From: Citrus sinensis
Lineage: Eukaryota > Streptophyta > Magnoliopsida > Sapindales > Rutaceae
Assembly: GCF_022201045.2 (NCBI RefSeq)
Contig: NC_068559.1
Location: 25,613,501-25,677,500 of the forward strand
DNA length: 64,000 nt
Direction of reading: 5' to 3'
Below are positions 14,602 through 27,100 of the stretch, one piece after another. The notes under the pieces were generated by a model, which saw only the letters and a list, made by a program, of their open reading frames with translations, was not told the DNA's origin and ran no database searches. Every line of letters starts with the position of its first letter. Within the stretch, counting starts at the first letter, position 1. Both the position numbers and the translations under genes were made by a program.

Positions 14602-17481
14602 TCAAGTAACTAAAGAACCAACATGCTTGAACCTCCTACCTGGCTTTAAGTTGTTTATGGAATCTTCCCCAGCCAGCCCTTGTGCACCAAAACAGAGATA
14701 CTGATTCATCAGCTTCTTATCGAAGGAAGTCTGTTTTCGGTTCATTTGAGGAGTTCCGTTGATGCAAGAGGGTTCTGAAATATCCACACCGTTTTGTTTC
14801 TCCATTGATGTAGGTGAAGAAATGGATGATCCAGATAAAGGACTCGGCAATGATTGAGTTGGAGAAGCTAAATGTGGCAATGGCTGGATCACACCATGCA
14901 TTAGCCCTGCAGTAAATTTGTTTTTGGTGTCTGGACTTGGAAAATCACTCCTTAGAGAAAGGATTCTTTTGTTGTTTGGAAGGGATACAGATTTCTGATA
15001 CTTCTGCCTGAGTGAAATGGGGCTGTTTCCCCAATTTGTAGATATACTGGATGTCGCCAAGGTATCACCATCTCCCAACTCTGAGCTAGTAGCTTTTCTT
15101 TCCTTCCTCTTTGTCCACCGAAGAAGAAACTTGAGGCGCCTTGCAGCATAATCTATAGGACTTGACTTCTTATCATCTGGCGTGTTACTTGAGTCAAAGT
15201 CACTTTGTTCACTGAGGCAACTACTGTATTCCACACTTGCTGCATCACAAATTGCATCAGATGCATTTTCAATACCAGTATACAAGAATATCTCAGCATC
15301 AGGGACTCTAAATGAAGATCCAGGACTGACACCTATGCCCTGCCCTTTCAGATGACAAGCGATGGCGTTCCTTGCAACATTATCCTGACAGTTGGAGATT
15401 CCTCCAGCTGAAATCAACTGTTTGATTAAAATTTCGGAAGATGCTGATCTTGGATGTTGCTTGAGAAGATCTAATGGGGTCATGCCTTCACCATCCCGGA
15501 TGTTTAAATTGATCGATGGCACTGTCATTAGAAGTTCCACCAGATTACATTGAATGTTCTCACTTACAGCCAAGTGTAGAGCGGTTCTGCCATTATTGTT
15601 TGTGACATTGATGATATCTTTCACCTCTACAATCTTACCACTCACCAGCTGCTCCATAAGCTGAATCTGGTGGTCCACTCTTCGGAAGCCAGGGGACCGA
15701 AAGCCAGCCACTACCATATGGAGAAAAGTGTCGCCATAGCTATTTGTTACAGAGATCAAAGAGGGTGATTTGGCAATCAGAACCTTCACCACAGCCAAGT
15801 AACCTTTGTAAGCAGCAACATGTAAGGCTGTGTTCCCTGAGCTATCTGCAGAGTTGATGATGTCATAGGATTCTACAAGATTCTTCACTACCTACATTAA
15901 CAGATGAACAGAAATGTAAGTAGCAATTCTCAGGTGGCTGGTGGTCCAATGAAGCGTGTTGTTTCGGTAGGCAAGAAAAAACAAACTGAATCTTGTTCTC
16001 CCATAGGCTTCATAAAAATATGCAGGTTTTGTAATTCTAAATGGAAAGCAACAGCCAAAAAAATTATCTTAAATTCTCCAATCCAAATTTAAGAAATCTG
16101 TTTTGTCTTCCAATCTTGGTCATGCAGTGGTCAAAATTTTCTTTCTTCGAGGGAGACTTTTGAAGCCAAAACAAATGGGACATTGCACTGGTTTTCCAGT
16201 GCATCCAAGAAACGCATTAATGAAAAACACATTTTGCAGCTTCACCACTTCGGGCTTACCATTTATATGACCTAGCAAGTTCAATCAGGCAGATGAGGAT
16301 AGCATCACCTATCAACAGAGTGAATTCTAACTCTGTGGCACACAAAGTTACATGCACTTCAATTGCAACATTTAATTCCTTGGTCAGAATGAATGAATCG
16401 AATTCCGAATCTCTCCCAACTCAAATAGAATGTTATAGTTTCGATCTTACATACTTCCAAAAGACATGAGCATTCGTTTAGAATTTTACTCAAATTTGAA
16501 AACAAGAGCAAAATTGTCTCTTACAAGGACCACCGGCAACATTTACTTCGGAAAACCCAGCTGTCTAGGTGTTCCTCAGACTTTTTCATTAAAAATGCTG
16601 ATGCATTGCATAACCATCACACAAACTTAGCTATAAAAAGGTTCCAGTAAACAAGAAAGAGGGAAAAACTTGCTAGCTAATTAGGTATCTGCTCGCCAAA
16701 AAATCAAAGACTCTGCAGTGTGAACAAATGACCAATTAGGCATCTAACAATTAGAAAGCAGAAGGTCCCTTACCTCAACCTGTCCTCTTCCAGAGGCTGA
16801 ATGCAGGATGGTAGATCCCTGCACATCTCTATAAGCCAAAACATTTTCACAATCGCCAAGCAGCTGCCTCAAAATATCCAAATTCCCACCTCTAGCAACA
16901 GCATGAACAGCTCTATTCATCATCTCCCACTTAAAAACTGAATAACTGTCACTCAGTTTTTCCTCGAATTCTCCTCCACTGCTAAGGCAACACCTTGGGG
17001 CCACAGCATTATCCAGAAGCAGCCTAAACACTTCAGAATTCTTGCTCCTAGCGGCCGCATATAGAATATCAGTGACACCATACTCTCCTTCACCAAAAAC
17101 AAGAAGAGGATCTCTCTGTAACAACTCCTTAACAAATCTGACATCCCCAGCTGAGGCAGCAGTGTACAGAAGCCACCCACCATAGCCAGCTCGAATCAAA
17201 GAATTGTGACCCTTTTTTGTTTCACAGTCATGGAGCAGCTTTCTTGCAACAGAAGAACGGCATTTTGCAACATCGTCAAACTGTTCCTCGTCATCCCACA
17301 CAGTTTCAAGGCGGCGAATTCTGCGAAGTGAAGTGAGTTTGATGAGGAGATTGGTGTCAAGGTGGAGAAGTTCCTTTACAAGTTCATAATGACCATTCGC
17401 AGCTGCAAAGTCAATAGGTGATGCATACCACCATTGATCACCTGTGCTCTCCCAACGAAGAGGAAAGTAGGAAGGAGGCAT
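14602..17481 (-). CDS. ankyrin-repeat protein
   Basis: Two exons (17481-16774 and 15891-14602; 1998 nt, 665 aa) encode a soluble ankyrin-repeat protein. The start at 17481 (MPPSYFPLRWESTGDQWWYA) is chosen because this tryptophan-rich opening is conserved in plant homologues; an ATG 17 codons upstream is in frame. Ankyrin units include SPIDFAAANGHYELVKELL, LLYTAASAGDVRFVKELL, TILHSASGRGQVE, NTALHVAAYKGYLAVVKVL, DTFLHMVVAG and RTALHLAVSENIQCNLVELL. The C-terminal 250 residues are Ser/Pro-rich with a basic patch (YAARRLKFLLRWTKRKERK), possibly a nuclear signal or membrane contact; that is inference. No PGG-type membrane domain is present. Molecular function is unknown to me. Confidence 0.88.
15892..16773 (-). 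other. intron of the ankyrin gene
   Basis: An 882-bp intron with a GTAAGG donor and an ATGTAG acceptor. Splicing fuses ...GRGQVE to VVKNLVESYDIINSADSSGN in one ankyrin unit, which supports the junction. Confidence 0.85.
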
Positions 17482-17941
17482 CAAAGAAACAAAGATAAAA
17501 AAACAAGCTTTTGATTCAGATGTGAAACCCAATCGAGATTTTATCTTAGAGCTTGGGAAAAATGATTCTTTATAAGGTAAGGTTTATAATGATAAGGAAT
17601 CTTGGAATGCAGGAGAAAGAAATAGAAAATTAGAGAGCTTTTGTTTGACAGTCGGAAGATGACTGCATGAGATTGAATCCTTTAATGCTTGTTCAATGAC
17701 CAGTTGAAGCAAAGAAAGACATTCAAGAATCTAGAGCTAATCAAGAAAGTACCTACTTTTAACTGTTTGCGGACCACAACAAAAAGATAACGATTACGTG
17801 ATTGAAAATTTTTAGTTGCCTTTACTTTTATGGAAAATGAGAATATCGGTACTGTACTTTTATTCATGGTGGAGAAAAAATTTAAACAAAGTGAGCACAT
17901 AATATAGCTATAGATTCCTTTGCCCGTGAAAGGCTTAGGCC

Positions 17942-18168
17942 AATGAAGAGACAAATAATAATTATCTAGGTGACTTATTTGTGTGAACTAGATAACTTTC
18001 ACTGAAACTGATTCAATCAATCAATATGGAGAATGGAAACGAGAAGAAAACAAGAATGAAGAGACAAATAATAATTATCTAGGTGACTTATTCGTGTAAA
18101 CTAGATAACTTTCACTGAAACTGATGCAATTGATCAATATGTAGAATGAAAATGAGAAGAAAACAAGA
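17942..18168. repeat. 113-bp tandem duplication
   Basis: The block beginning aatgaagagacaaataataa at 17942 recurs at 18055, including ctagataactttcactgaaa, with few differences. A short piece of the right end (gatcaatatgtagaatgaaa) appears again near 19046. Confidence 0.9.
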
Positions 18169-19739
18169 AACAGGAGAGAAGGGTGGGGAAATCATTGGTT
18201 TCATTGGATTCTTTCACGAAATCTTCTTTTATTTATGTGGAATTTATACCATTTGCACGCGCCCCATAATTTTAAATTGTCTTTTTGCACCTCTATATGC
18301 TATTTATAAGGTTTTTTTTTTTAAATTAAAAAATACGTGAATCTATCCAAAGAGTCTTTTGCGAATATACTACTCAAGTGTTTGTATTAGATGTTAAAAA
18401 AGGTAATTGCATGAATCACGAACTTATGTCTCATTAATCCATCGGAATAAAAGGTGAGTTAATGCAAAAGACGTGTGGTTCCTTTATTTCTTGAAAATGG
18501 AATTGAGCGTGCCGTATGAACCCCACCAAACCAAACGTCACTGTAATAAATATGTCGTTCGATATCACAATTAGGCTAATTTGTTAATGCGAACTTGTTG
18601 CGGGTGCAATTGAAGAACGCTTGATTTCATCATTGCTGACCCAGCTACATGGATGGACGAGTCGGCTAGTAGTTAGGGAACAATCCATGATGGCGACCCT
18701 TTTCTCCATTGGTAAGTACGAAACCATTTTAATCTGAAGCACATGCAAAGCTTTAAGTTCATGCAGCCGCTGCTTTACTGGGTTTTAATTACAATCACCT
18801 CCAAAAGAGTCAATGACAATGACTCGTTCAAACTGGCGTTGTAATAATCTTTAAACGTATGATAGTTCTGTAGTCTTCCTATTACCGGCCACGATAATTT
18901 TCAAGCACTGCCGCTTGGCAGTTTCTGAGTCAAATTGTGTTTTTTTTGCTGTGGTTTTCTTTTTGTACCTATTTCCTGGCGCCCAGTTTTGGCTTGTGTT
19001 CCGTTGCAGACTTTCCGAAAGCAACACTCCTTTAAATTCTATATTGATCAATATGTAGAATGAAAATGAAAGCAACACTCCCAATTTAGTTTGACAATTT
19101 CTATGAACGAAAAGCAGGAAAAGCTCGCAAACGGGGAACCTTCAGTATTAAAAAACATGCGCAGCACCACAGACAAGGGTCATTAAGCTTGATCTGTCTG
19201 ATCACTCGGCCCCGAATGATACAAAAAGAAAAGATCTAGGTTATGGAATTTAGCACAGCTTGCACATTTGGTCTAAAGTAGAATGAAGTGGACCATCTGT
19301 CACATGGTTATTGTGTTTGGGTCCATTTAACTTCAATATGATAGATATATCAAAGCGTCATTAGATCACGAGATGTCTGATTCTGAGTGTTATTTACTGC
19401 ATTCAAATGGACAAGATCACGTGATACACATACTGCATCCGATGCAATTTACACTAAACGACTCAAACTAACTTCTGAAAAAAAAGAAGAAACATACACA
19501 CAAAAAACACATTCAGGAATTGGACTCATTTTTAATGCAAAATGATAAGCCTCACCAGGTAATTAATTGATAACAAAGCCACATAAGAGAATCCCACATG
19601 GGCCAACTCATGCAAAGCTTCTAATTCCAATCTCATTGCGACTTGTTAACTATTTTGTTACTTAGGCTATGAGGTGTGCTAGAGAAGAGGTGTGCTAGAG
19701 AAGAAAATAGCACAACATATATATAAAAAGAATCCTCCC

Positions 19740-19860
19740 ACGTTACAGTTGTTGTAACTTACATCCCATTCAAAAATACTTAAAAAGTTGTAACAGGTGG
19801 TGGGACCCACATGATTTTTGTATGGGGTGCAAGTTACAGCACCAGTTATAACATGTCAAG
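19740..19860. mobile_element. MITE-like inverted repeat
   Basis: The left arm around gttgtaacttacatcccatt is matched in reverse complement by the right arm gatttttgtatggggtgcaa and gttacagcaccagttataac. Arms are about 35-40 bp and imperfect, and the element is about 120 bp. No coding capacity. I cannot define target-site duplications, so the superfamily is open. Confidence 0.55.
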
Positions 19861-20749
19861 GTAGTACACTTCTCCTGCACAATTTATAGCCGAAGAGAAG
19901 CCCAAGGCTAAGTTGGATGATTAAATACACATAACCAATAACCATAATTTCTAATCATACTTTAATAAGAAAGACGGTAAAATGTTACAGGGGAGATCTT
20001 GAATCCAGAGACAAGTGTGTTTATGTTGTTTTCAGTTTGCTCAGGGGAGAAGAACTTACAAAATGGTGGCACTGTTATGAAGTAGGAGGCTGATCAGAAT
20101 ACCAAACACTGTTCAGAGTAATAAACTGATAATGCCGGCAGAAAATCAGATATTTTCCCCCTTCCTCAGCCCTTTTTTCTGTAACCACCTGCAGCAGATG
20201 CTCTGCGGCTTGTGCCCCAACTTCCAGTTTGGTAAAACTGATACATCATTTTTAACACCTGCAATAGCAGATGTGTTCATGTTGAAGTGGCATGTTATTT
20301 AGATAGCATAGAAACTAGAAAGTCTACATTCATAACCCACGTTGCTTTACCACTAACTGCTGCAAGTGTTCTTCAGTCAGCATAAAGATCACTGCTTGGG
20401 TAAAATTGACTCGTTCCCTCAGATGTTATGACTTCATAATTGGTACACCTGCTGCATCAGAAGTAATGTTTACGTTAAATTGACGTGTTTCACCAGACAT
20501 GTTATTTTCATGGAATATTATATGAAATTATGTTTTTCAGTTCCAAGTGTAGTCAATTATGTGTGTCAACCGCACATTGAAATAATTTTAAACATCAGGA
20601 CTACTGAAGCCTCAAGTACAAAACAAATGCCAAATTTGGTTATAAATATGTTTGTTGTGGTACAATAAAAACCACATTAGGGTTGAAATCAAAAAATCAC
20701 ATTGCAATTAAGCATCAATATATTCACCTGGACCTCGTCACTTGGGCAT

Positions 20750-22297
20750 TTACAATTTCTTCATTACAGCTTCAATTTTCTCAGCAGCATCGTACATATG
20801 TTTCTGCTTGACTTCATCCAATATCAAGCGGCATGTCTGGTACCTAGGTGTTATGTCATGACCAATCATTTCCTTAAACAGGAGGTAGGCCCACTCACAT
20901 TTGTTTGCTCTACAAAGCCCGTGAATCACAAGTGTGTATGTTGTGATATCAAGGCTCAGATGATGCTTATTAACCATGTCATCCAATAACTGACTCAAGC
21001 ACTCATCCGTTTTTCCAGTTTTAAAGCATGATTTGAGCAATGGGTGGAATGTCTGAACATTAGGCTTACAATGTTCTAACTTGTTCATCTCCTCAAGGAC
21101 ATGAAAGGCCTTCTCATGGTGACCGTGATGAGAAAACATTGTGATCATCGTATTAAAGGTCGAAGTATCAGGGGCAACACCATTCTCTGGCATCTCCACC
21201 TGATAAACATAAACTGCCTCTTGGACTCTGCTAGCTCGCCCTAGGGTATAAATCAAGCAATTGAAAAAACGTGAATCAGGTTTAGATCCAACAATTTTCA
21301 TTTTCTCAGTTATTCGTATAGCTTCTTCAAAATCCCCTGACTTTGCCAGATAAGACATGACAGTGGTGTAAGTAACAACATTTGGAGGGCAACCTTGAGC
21401 CTGCATTTCATCAAGAAGCTCATAGACCTTGCTGAAGTTGTACTGGCGACAATAAGACTGAATGATTGTAGAGTAGCTAATTACACAAGGATGACAACCA
21501 TGTCCTTTCATCTCCTGAATTGTCCATTGAGCCTCATCAACCCGATTGATTTTGCACCAACCATGGATGAAAATGTTAAATGTGTGAGCATTTGGTGGAA
21601 TGCACGATTTTAACTCCAAGAAAACTGAACGGGCCAGCTCAACTTTGCCCTCTTTGCAAAGAGTGTCGAGCAGCAAATTCATGGTTTCTGTGTTCTTCTC
21701 CAACCCAAAAGTTCCTAACTCATCAAATGTTCTTACAGCATCCTCCCATTGACCAGCACCAGAAAACCTTCTCATAACCTTAGCAACGGTGTTTAGTGTG
21801 ACAATATGACCCTTGCTCATTTCCTCCAACAATGCTCTCATCTGATCCATTTGTCTCACCTTCCCCAATATGTCCACCATCATTTCATATATCTCCGATG
21901 AATGTTCATATCCCGGGCATGACCCGGCCCATCTAAAAATGCCCAACGCAGATTTCCAATCATCCTTGAACCGGTGGATCAACTTATTAACAAGGTAGTG
22001 AGAAGGCTGTATAGCATTACACACATGATCTTGCTTCAGAGACTGAAAAACCTCATCTTCGCTGCTTCCAACATGAACTTTGGAAATAATAACATCAATG
22101 TCAGGCAGCCTTGGTGAGTCTACACATAGGACTTGATGGTGATCCAATCTAGCGCCATCAGAGCAATAAGATTCAATTGGGGAAGAAGAAACTACATGAG
22201 AGCAATTCTCGGAGGAAGAATGGAAACGGATACGAGATGTTAATGGATTTAGGGGAATCCGTGCCTGCTTAAGGTATTTCTGGAGATGGCAGATCAT
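20750..22297 (-). CDS. pentatricopeptide-repeat protein, P class, probably mitochondrial
   Basis: An intronless frame of 515 residues encodes a P-class PPR protein, a sequence-specific organelle RNA-binding protein acting in RNA processing, stability or translation. The N-terminus (MICHLQKYLKQARIPLNPL, then SRIRFHSSS) is basic, Ser-rich and lacks acidic residues, which suits a mitochondrial presequence; that is inference. Successive 35-residue units are clear from about residue 165 on, for example NAHTFNIFIHGWCKINRVDE, HPCVISYSTIIQSYCRQYN, PPNVVTYTTVMSYLAKSGD, KPDSRFFNCLIYTLGRA, APDTSTFNTMITMFSHHG and LDITTYTLVIHGLCRANK. No E/DYW editing domain follows. It resembles the At3g04130-type protein from memory. 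A 5' UTR intron is plausible, with a donor near 22834 and an acceptor near 22345. Confidence 0.9.
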   Translation of the reverse strand: MICHLQKYLKQARIPLNPLTSRIRFHSSSENCSHVVSSSPIESYCSDGARLDHHQVLCVDSPRLPDIDVIISKVHVGSSEDEVFQSLKQDHVCNAIQPSHYLVNKLIHRFKDDWKSALGIFRWAGSCPGYEHSSEIYEMMVDILGKVRQMDQMRALLEEMSKGHIVTLNTVAKVMRRFSGAGQWEDAVRTFDELGTFGLEKNTETMNLLLDTLCKEGKVELARSVFLELKSCIPPNAHTFNIFIHGWCKINRVDEAQWTIQEMKGHGCHPCVISYSTIIQSYCRQYNFSKVYELLDEMQAQGCPPNVVTYTTVMSYLAKSGDFEEAIRITEKMKIVGSKPDSRFFNCLIYTLGRASRVQEAVYVYQVEMPENGVAPDTSTFNTMITMFSHHGHHEKAFHVLEEMNKLEHCKPNVQTFHPLLKSCFKTGKTDECLSQLLDDMVNKHHLSLDITTYTLVIHGLCRANKCEWAYLLFKEMIGHDITPRYQTCRLILDEVKQKHMYDAAEKIEAVMKKL

Positions 22298-24055
22298 GTA
22301 TAATAAACAAGGATATGAATTTGAGATGGATTATTATCACTCCTGCATTTCCAGTGGAAAAAAAAAAACAATTGTAACTTGAGTTTAAAAAAAAATGCAT
22401 TATTTCAGGAAAAAGAAAAGGAAAAACCTAGAATTTTCCAAGAAAGGGCGTGAAATTAATTATGATTCAATGGATTTCATGTTTAGATTAAATTATTAAA
22501 TCCTATTTAGTGGTTGCTTTTACAAAAGCATTTAAAAAGCTCTATTATCACATCACATTGTACTGTTTTCAACTCATAAACTACGTAAGGAGCCAATTTG
22601 GGGATGTTATCTAAACGAATTTCAATTGAATTCCATTATTTTGAAGAAAAAAAGCCAAATGAATCAATTCTATTATCGACCCTAAAACAACACAATGCAG
22701 CTCACTCTGAGACTGAAATACTGACTATATCTTTCCCAAGAACCAAAAAAACAAGTAGAAAAGAAAGCTACTGATCATCATTTTTGTGGGAAATATAAAT
22801 GGACAACAGAATCAAGGGAGAGAGATGAGCTACCTTGGTGAGGATCAGTGAGAGAGAGCGAGCGATAGAGATGCCGGAGAAGGACTGATGAGTACAAGAT
22901 AGAGCTTGAGACTTAATTGAAAGGATTTTAGAGGTTTTTAAGCTCAGCTGCTACGTGCAACTTTCCAATGGGTTTAGTGTGCATTGTATTGTGTCGCGGG
23001 ATGAGTATGTTCGAGCGGCCCTTGACAATTGGCACGTTCTTTTCATGGCTCAAAGTTATAAAAGTTTTTATTGTTATTTATTTTTTAAAATAATTTTTTT
23101 AAAGATTATATAAATTATCTTATTTCTATTAATAAAAGTTTAAATTCTTAATTTTTAAAAGTAGAGATTGAAATTTTTTAAATATTAAAATATTTAAAAT
23201 ATTCTCTACTTATTTAACAGTCTTATTTCATTCTTTTCATAATATAACTTTAAAAAATTTATTTATAAAAGTAATTTTATAATTTTTAATAAAAACTCTC
23301 ATTAACAACTAAATAACTAAAATATTTTGGGTAAAAACTCTACTTATAAAACTCTACTAATAAAATACTTAAATAAACTCTATTTAAAAAGTTATACGAA
23401 GTCTTAAGAATTGTTTGTTTTTTGTCTGAAGTTTAAATGATAATAATAGGTAAATTTGGCAATGTTATAATGAAAAATAAAAGAAATATTAAGTTAATTT
23501 ACCAAGAAAGAATAAAAAAATTAAAAGAAAGCAAAATTAGTTTAGTTTCTAATACTTGTTGCAGTAAAAAGAAAATAATTAATTAAAGATAATTTTATAA
23601 TTTTTGAGAACTAATGAATTAAAATAATAAGTTATTATATGATGATTATTGATTAAAAAAGTGAGTGTTGAAGAAAATTAGTAGGTTCGCTAGCCCCACC
23701 TCATATAATTTTAAAGGACTGAGATTCTCTCGTGATCTGAGCACTATTGATCTTTTACAGATATTGTGCCACCTTTATTTTAGTATTAATGTATAATTAA
23801 AATTTAAATACTTTTTCTTTTTAATTTGTTAACCACCAATCATATTAATAACACTTACTCAAATGAAGATCAGATCAGGAGAGGATCCTGATCCAATTTT
23901 AAACAATAATTGGCCTCTTCGAGAAATGTCATTATACTCCCTGCAATATTTTGGAAATATTAATGCAAAATTACTAATGCCACATCAGACTTGCAATTAT
24001 TATTATTGGATGATGAATTCTGATAATTTCTAAAATTATTATTTTACCATCTTTA
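22298..24055. other. PPR gene 5' region and AT-rich spacer
   Basis: 22298-22900 probably holds the 5' UTR, a UTR intron and the core promoter of the PPR gene. 23040-24055 is very AT-rich low-complexity DNA with no gene that I can support. It ends at the LINE target-site duplication. Confidence 0.55.
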
Positions 24056-24071
24056 AATGATTGTGGTTGAT
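24056..24071. repeat. target-site duplication of the LINE (3' end side)
   Basis: aatgattgtggttgat, identical to 29975-29990. It abuts the LINE poly(A) tail (poly-T on this strand). Confidence 0.93.
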
Positions 24072-24105
24072 TTTTTTTTTTTTTTGAATGGAAAGTACCT
24101 TCATT

Positions 24106-27100
24106 TCACCTTAAAGAAGAAAGCAAGTACAACAAGTAGGGAGGGTATGAACCCAACCAAATAATCGTTTCGAGCTTCTCTAGAGCTAATTTAGCTAAAG
24201 AGTGGGCTATTGCATTACAAGATCTATGAGTATATTGGACACAAACTGAGCTAAAGCTCTTCAAAACTCTCTGCACCTCTGAAATGGTCCAGAAGATCTC
24301 GGATCTGCAGCCTCGACTATTGTTAACTAACTTAACAACCTCTTGCGCATCTGATTCCACAATCAAGTACTCTATACAAACATTCCCTGCAAGTTGAAGC
24401 CCCCATTTGATTGCTTCAGCCTCTGCAATAAACACATCACCATAGAACTTGGAAACTTTGACAGCAGCATCAATCACATTCCCAGCTTCATCTCGAATTA
24501 CAGCTCCTAAACCAGCAATTTGCTTCTCTGAATTGGTGGCAGCATCTACATTGACCTTAAAGTAGCCTATTTGGGGAGGATTCCAGGCCTTTAGCTTCGA
24601 AGAGCTCTGGATGCCTATATGGGTAGTTGCTGGAAGTTAGGTTCTTCAGAAGGCTTCCAACACAGCTTCAGCTTTAGAGACTGTCACTTGGGGGCCGTCT
24701 TTTACTCCTTTAAAAATCCAGCCGTTTCGAGCATTCCATATCATCCATAAAATCGTAACCAGTAGCTCGATGTCATCTTTACTTCTTCTCAGCTTCAAAC
24801 CAATCAGCAAGCTTAGCATGTCTTGATCAACACTATCTTTCAGATCATCCTCAAATCTGGTAATTTTCCAGATTTTCTTCACCACCTTACAACCCACTAA
24901 AGCATGAAAAATAGTTTCCAGCTTCTTGTTACAAAACTGACATAAAGGCTCCTGAATCACCTTCATTTTCCAGAGATTTTCGACCAAAAGAAGAAGATTT
25001 TTTACAGCCCTCCAAGCAAAAATTTTGATTTTCTCAGGTAAGGTAAACAGCCATATAACATTCCATTGGTTCTGAGTAGCTGCTGAACTTGTCGACCTGG
25101 CTGGAAATTTCAGATTTAATGCAATTTGATAGCCACTCTTAACCGAGTACTGGCCTTTCCTATCGTAATGCCAAATTACTTCGTCCTTCATTGGCCTTTT
25201 TGGCAAAGGAATTCTAACAATTGCTTCCGCATATATTTTGGCGAAGTGCCTGTGAATCAACCCTTCATTCCAACTATGCTCTTCATTTATTAACTCGGCA
25301 ACTAAAGTATCAGTTGGTAAGCTTGGCTTGGAAATCAGTTTAAATGTCAGGGGCCTAGGCAGCCAATTCTCCTTATGCAGCATAATGCTTTGGCCATTAC
25401 CAATCCTCCATCTTGAACCCTTGGCTATTACTTGCCGGCCCCATAAAATGCTTCTCCAAATAAATGAGGGGTTAGAGCCAAGTCTTGTATTCATGAAGTC
25501 TTTGTGCTGGAAGTATCTCGCCTGTAAAATTTTTGCCACGAGGGAGTCTGGAAACTGCAAGATCCTCCAACCTTGTTTGGCTACCAGCGCTTGGTTGAAA
25601 CTTGAGAAATCTCTTAACCATATTCCTCCTCTGCACTTAGCCTAACTTAGCTTGTTCCATCTCAACCAGTGAATAGCTTTCTTATCGTTCCTTGATCCCC
25701 ACCAAAAGTTTGCTATTATTCGCTGGATGTCATCATATATGCCCATGTGAATCTTGAAAACGCTCATTGCATAAGCAGGAATAGCTTGGGCAGCCGTCTT
25801 GATCAAAACCTATTTGCCTTCTGCTGAGAAGAACTTGTGCTGCCAGCTGAAAACTTTATTGTGGATCTTCAGCTTGATATCGTTAAAGAAACTACTTCTC
25901 TTTCTCCCGATCATCGAGGGCAAACCTAAGTATTTTTCATGTCTTGAAACTATATTGAGCTCAAAGATTTCTTTGATTTTTTACGCTTGCCCAGCCGGAA
26001 TATTGCCACTTAGAAACATTGAAGATTTCTCGAAATTGAACAGTTGGCCTGAGGCTGCAGAGTAGCAGTCGAAAATCTTCTTCAGATTTTAGGAATCGGT
26101 AACTGAGGCTCTCGTGAATACTAGGCTATCGTCCGCAAATAAGAGATGAGAAATTTTAAGCTCCTTCCCAAAGGACAACCCATGAATAAGCCCCTGGTGC
26201 TCTGCTTGTTGGAGAAGAGAGGAGAAAGCTTCAACACCAATGATGAATAGATACGGAGATAAATGACATCTTTGTCTGAGACCTCTCTGCGGCCGAATCA
26301 CCCTGCTTACAGCACTATTTATAATCACCGAGGATGACACCGAGCTTATACCTTATGATTAAGCTGACCCAATTCTGCGAGAATCCAAGAGACTTCATCG
26401 CTTGTTCCAAAAATTCTCATTCCAGCCTATCATATACTTTGCTCACATCTAGCTTCAAAGCCACCAAGCCGTTTTTTCTTCCTTTACAATGCCTTATCTT
26501 ATGGAGACACTCATATCCTACAATGATATTATCGGTGATTAACCGATTAGGAATAAAAGCACTTTGCATTGGCGAAATAAATTTGGGCAGTACATTTTTA
26601 AGCCTATTAGTTATTGCCTTCGCAATAATCCTATAAATAAAATTGCATAGACTAATAGACCTAAAATCGATAACTTTCCTAGGCTTCCTCTTTTTTGGAA
26701 TTAAAACGATATAGGTATGGTTGAGAGAGGCAACATCACATTGCTTGTTAAGGATGTGGAGGCATGTTGAGAGGACTCCTTGCTTGACCCTTTGCCAGTG
26801 TTTTTGGTAGAACACTACTGGCAAGCCATCAGGACCCGGTGCCTTTGTTGGGCACATTTGTGTCAATGCTTCCACTACTTCTTCGGAAGTGAAGGGCATC
26901 TCCAAGAACTCGTTCGTCTTACTAGAAACTTTGTGAGATATCCCTGACAGCGCAGCTGCTATTTGAGCTTGATTAGGCTTAGAGGTAGTGAATAAATTTG
27001 TGAAGTATTTGCTGAACTCATGCTCCACTCCTTCGACATTCTCAATCTAGTTTCCAACTGCATTTTCAATCCCCCAGATTCGGTTCTTCTTTTTCCTTGA

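Larger units (their letters stand above)
17482..20749. other. intergenic between the ankyrin and PPR genes
   Basis: More than 3 kb without a supportable gene. It contains a 113-bp tandem duplication (17942-18168), a fragment of the same sequence near 19046, and an inverted-repeat element at 19740-19860. The right end is the 3' flank of the PPR gene. Confidence 0.6.
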
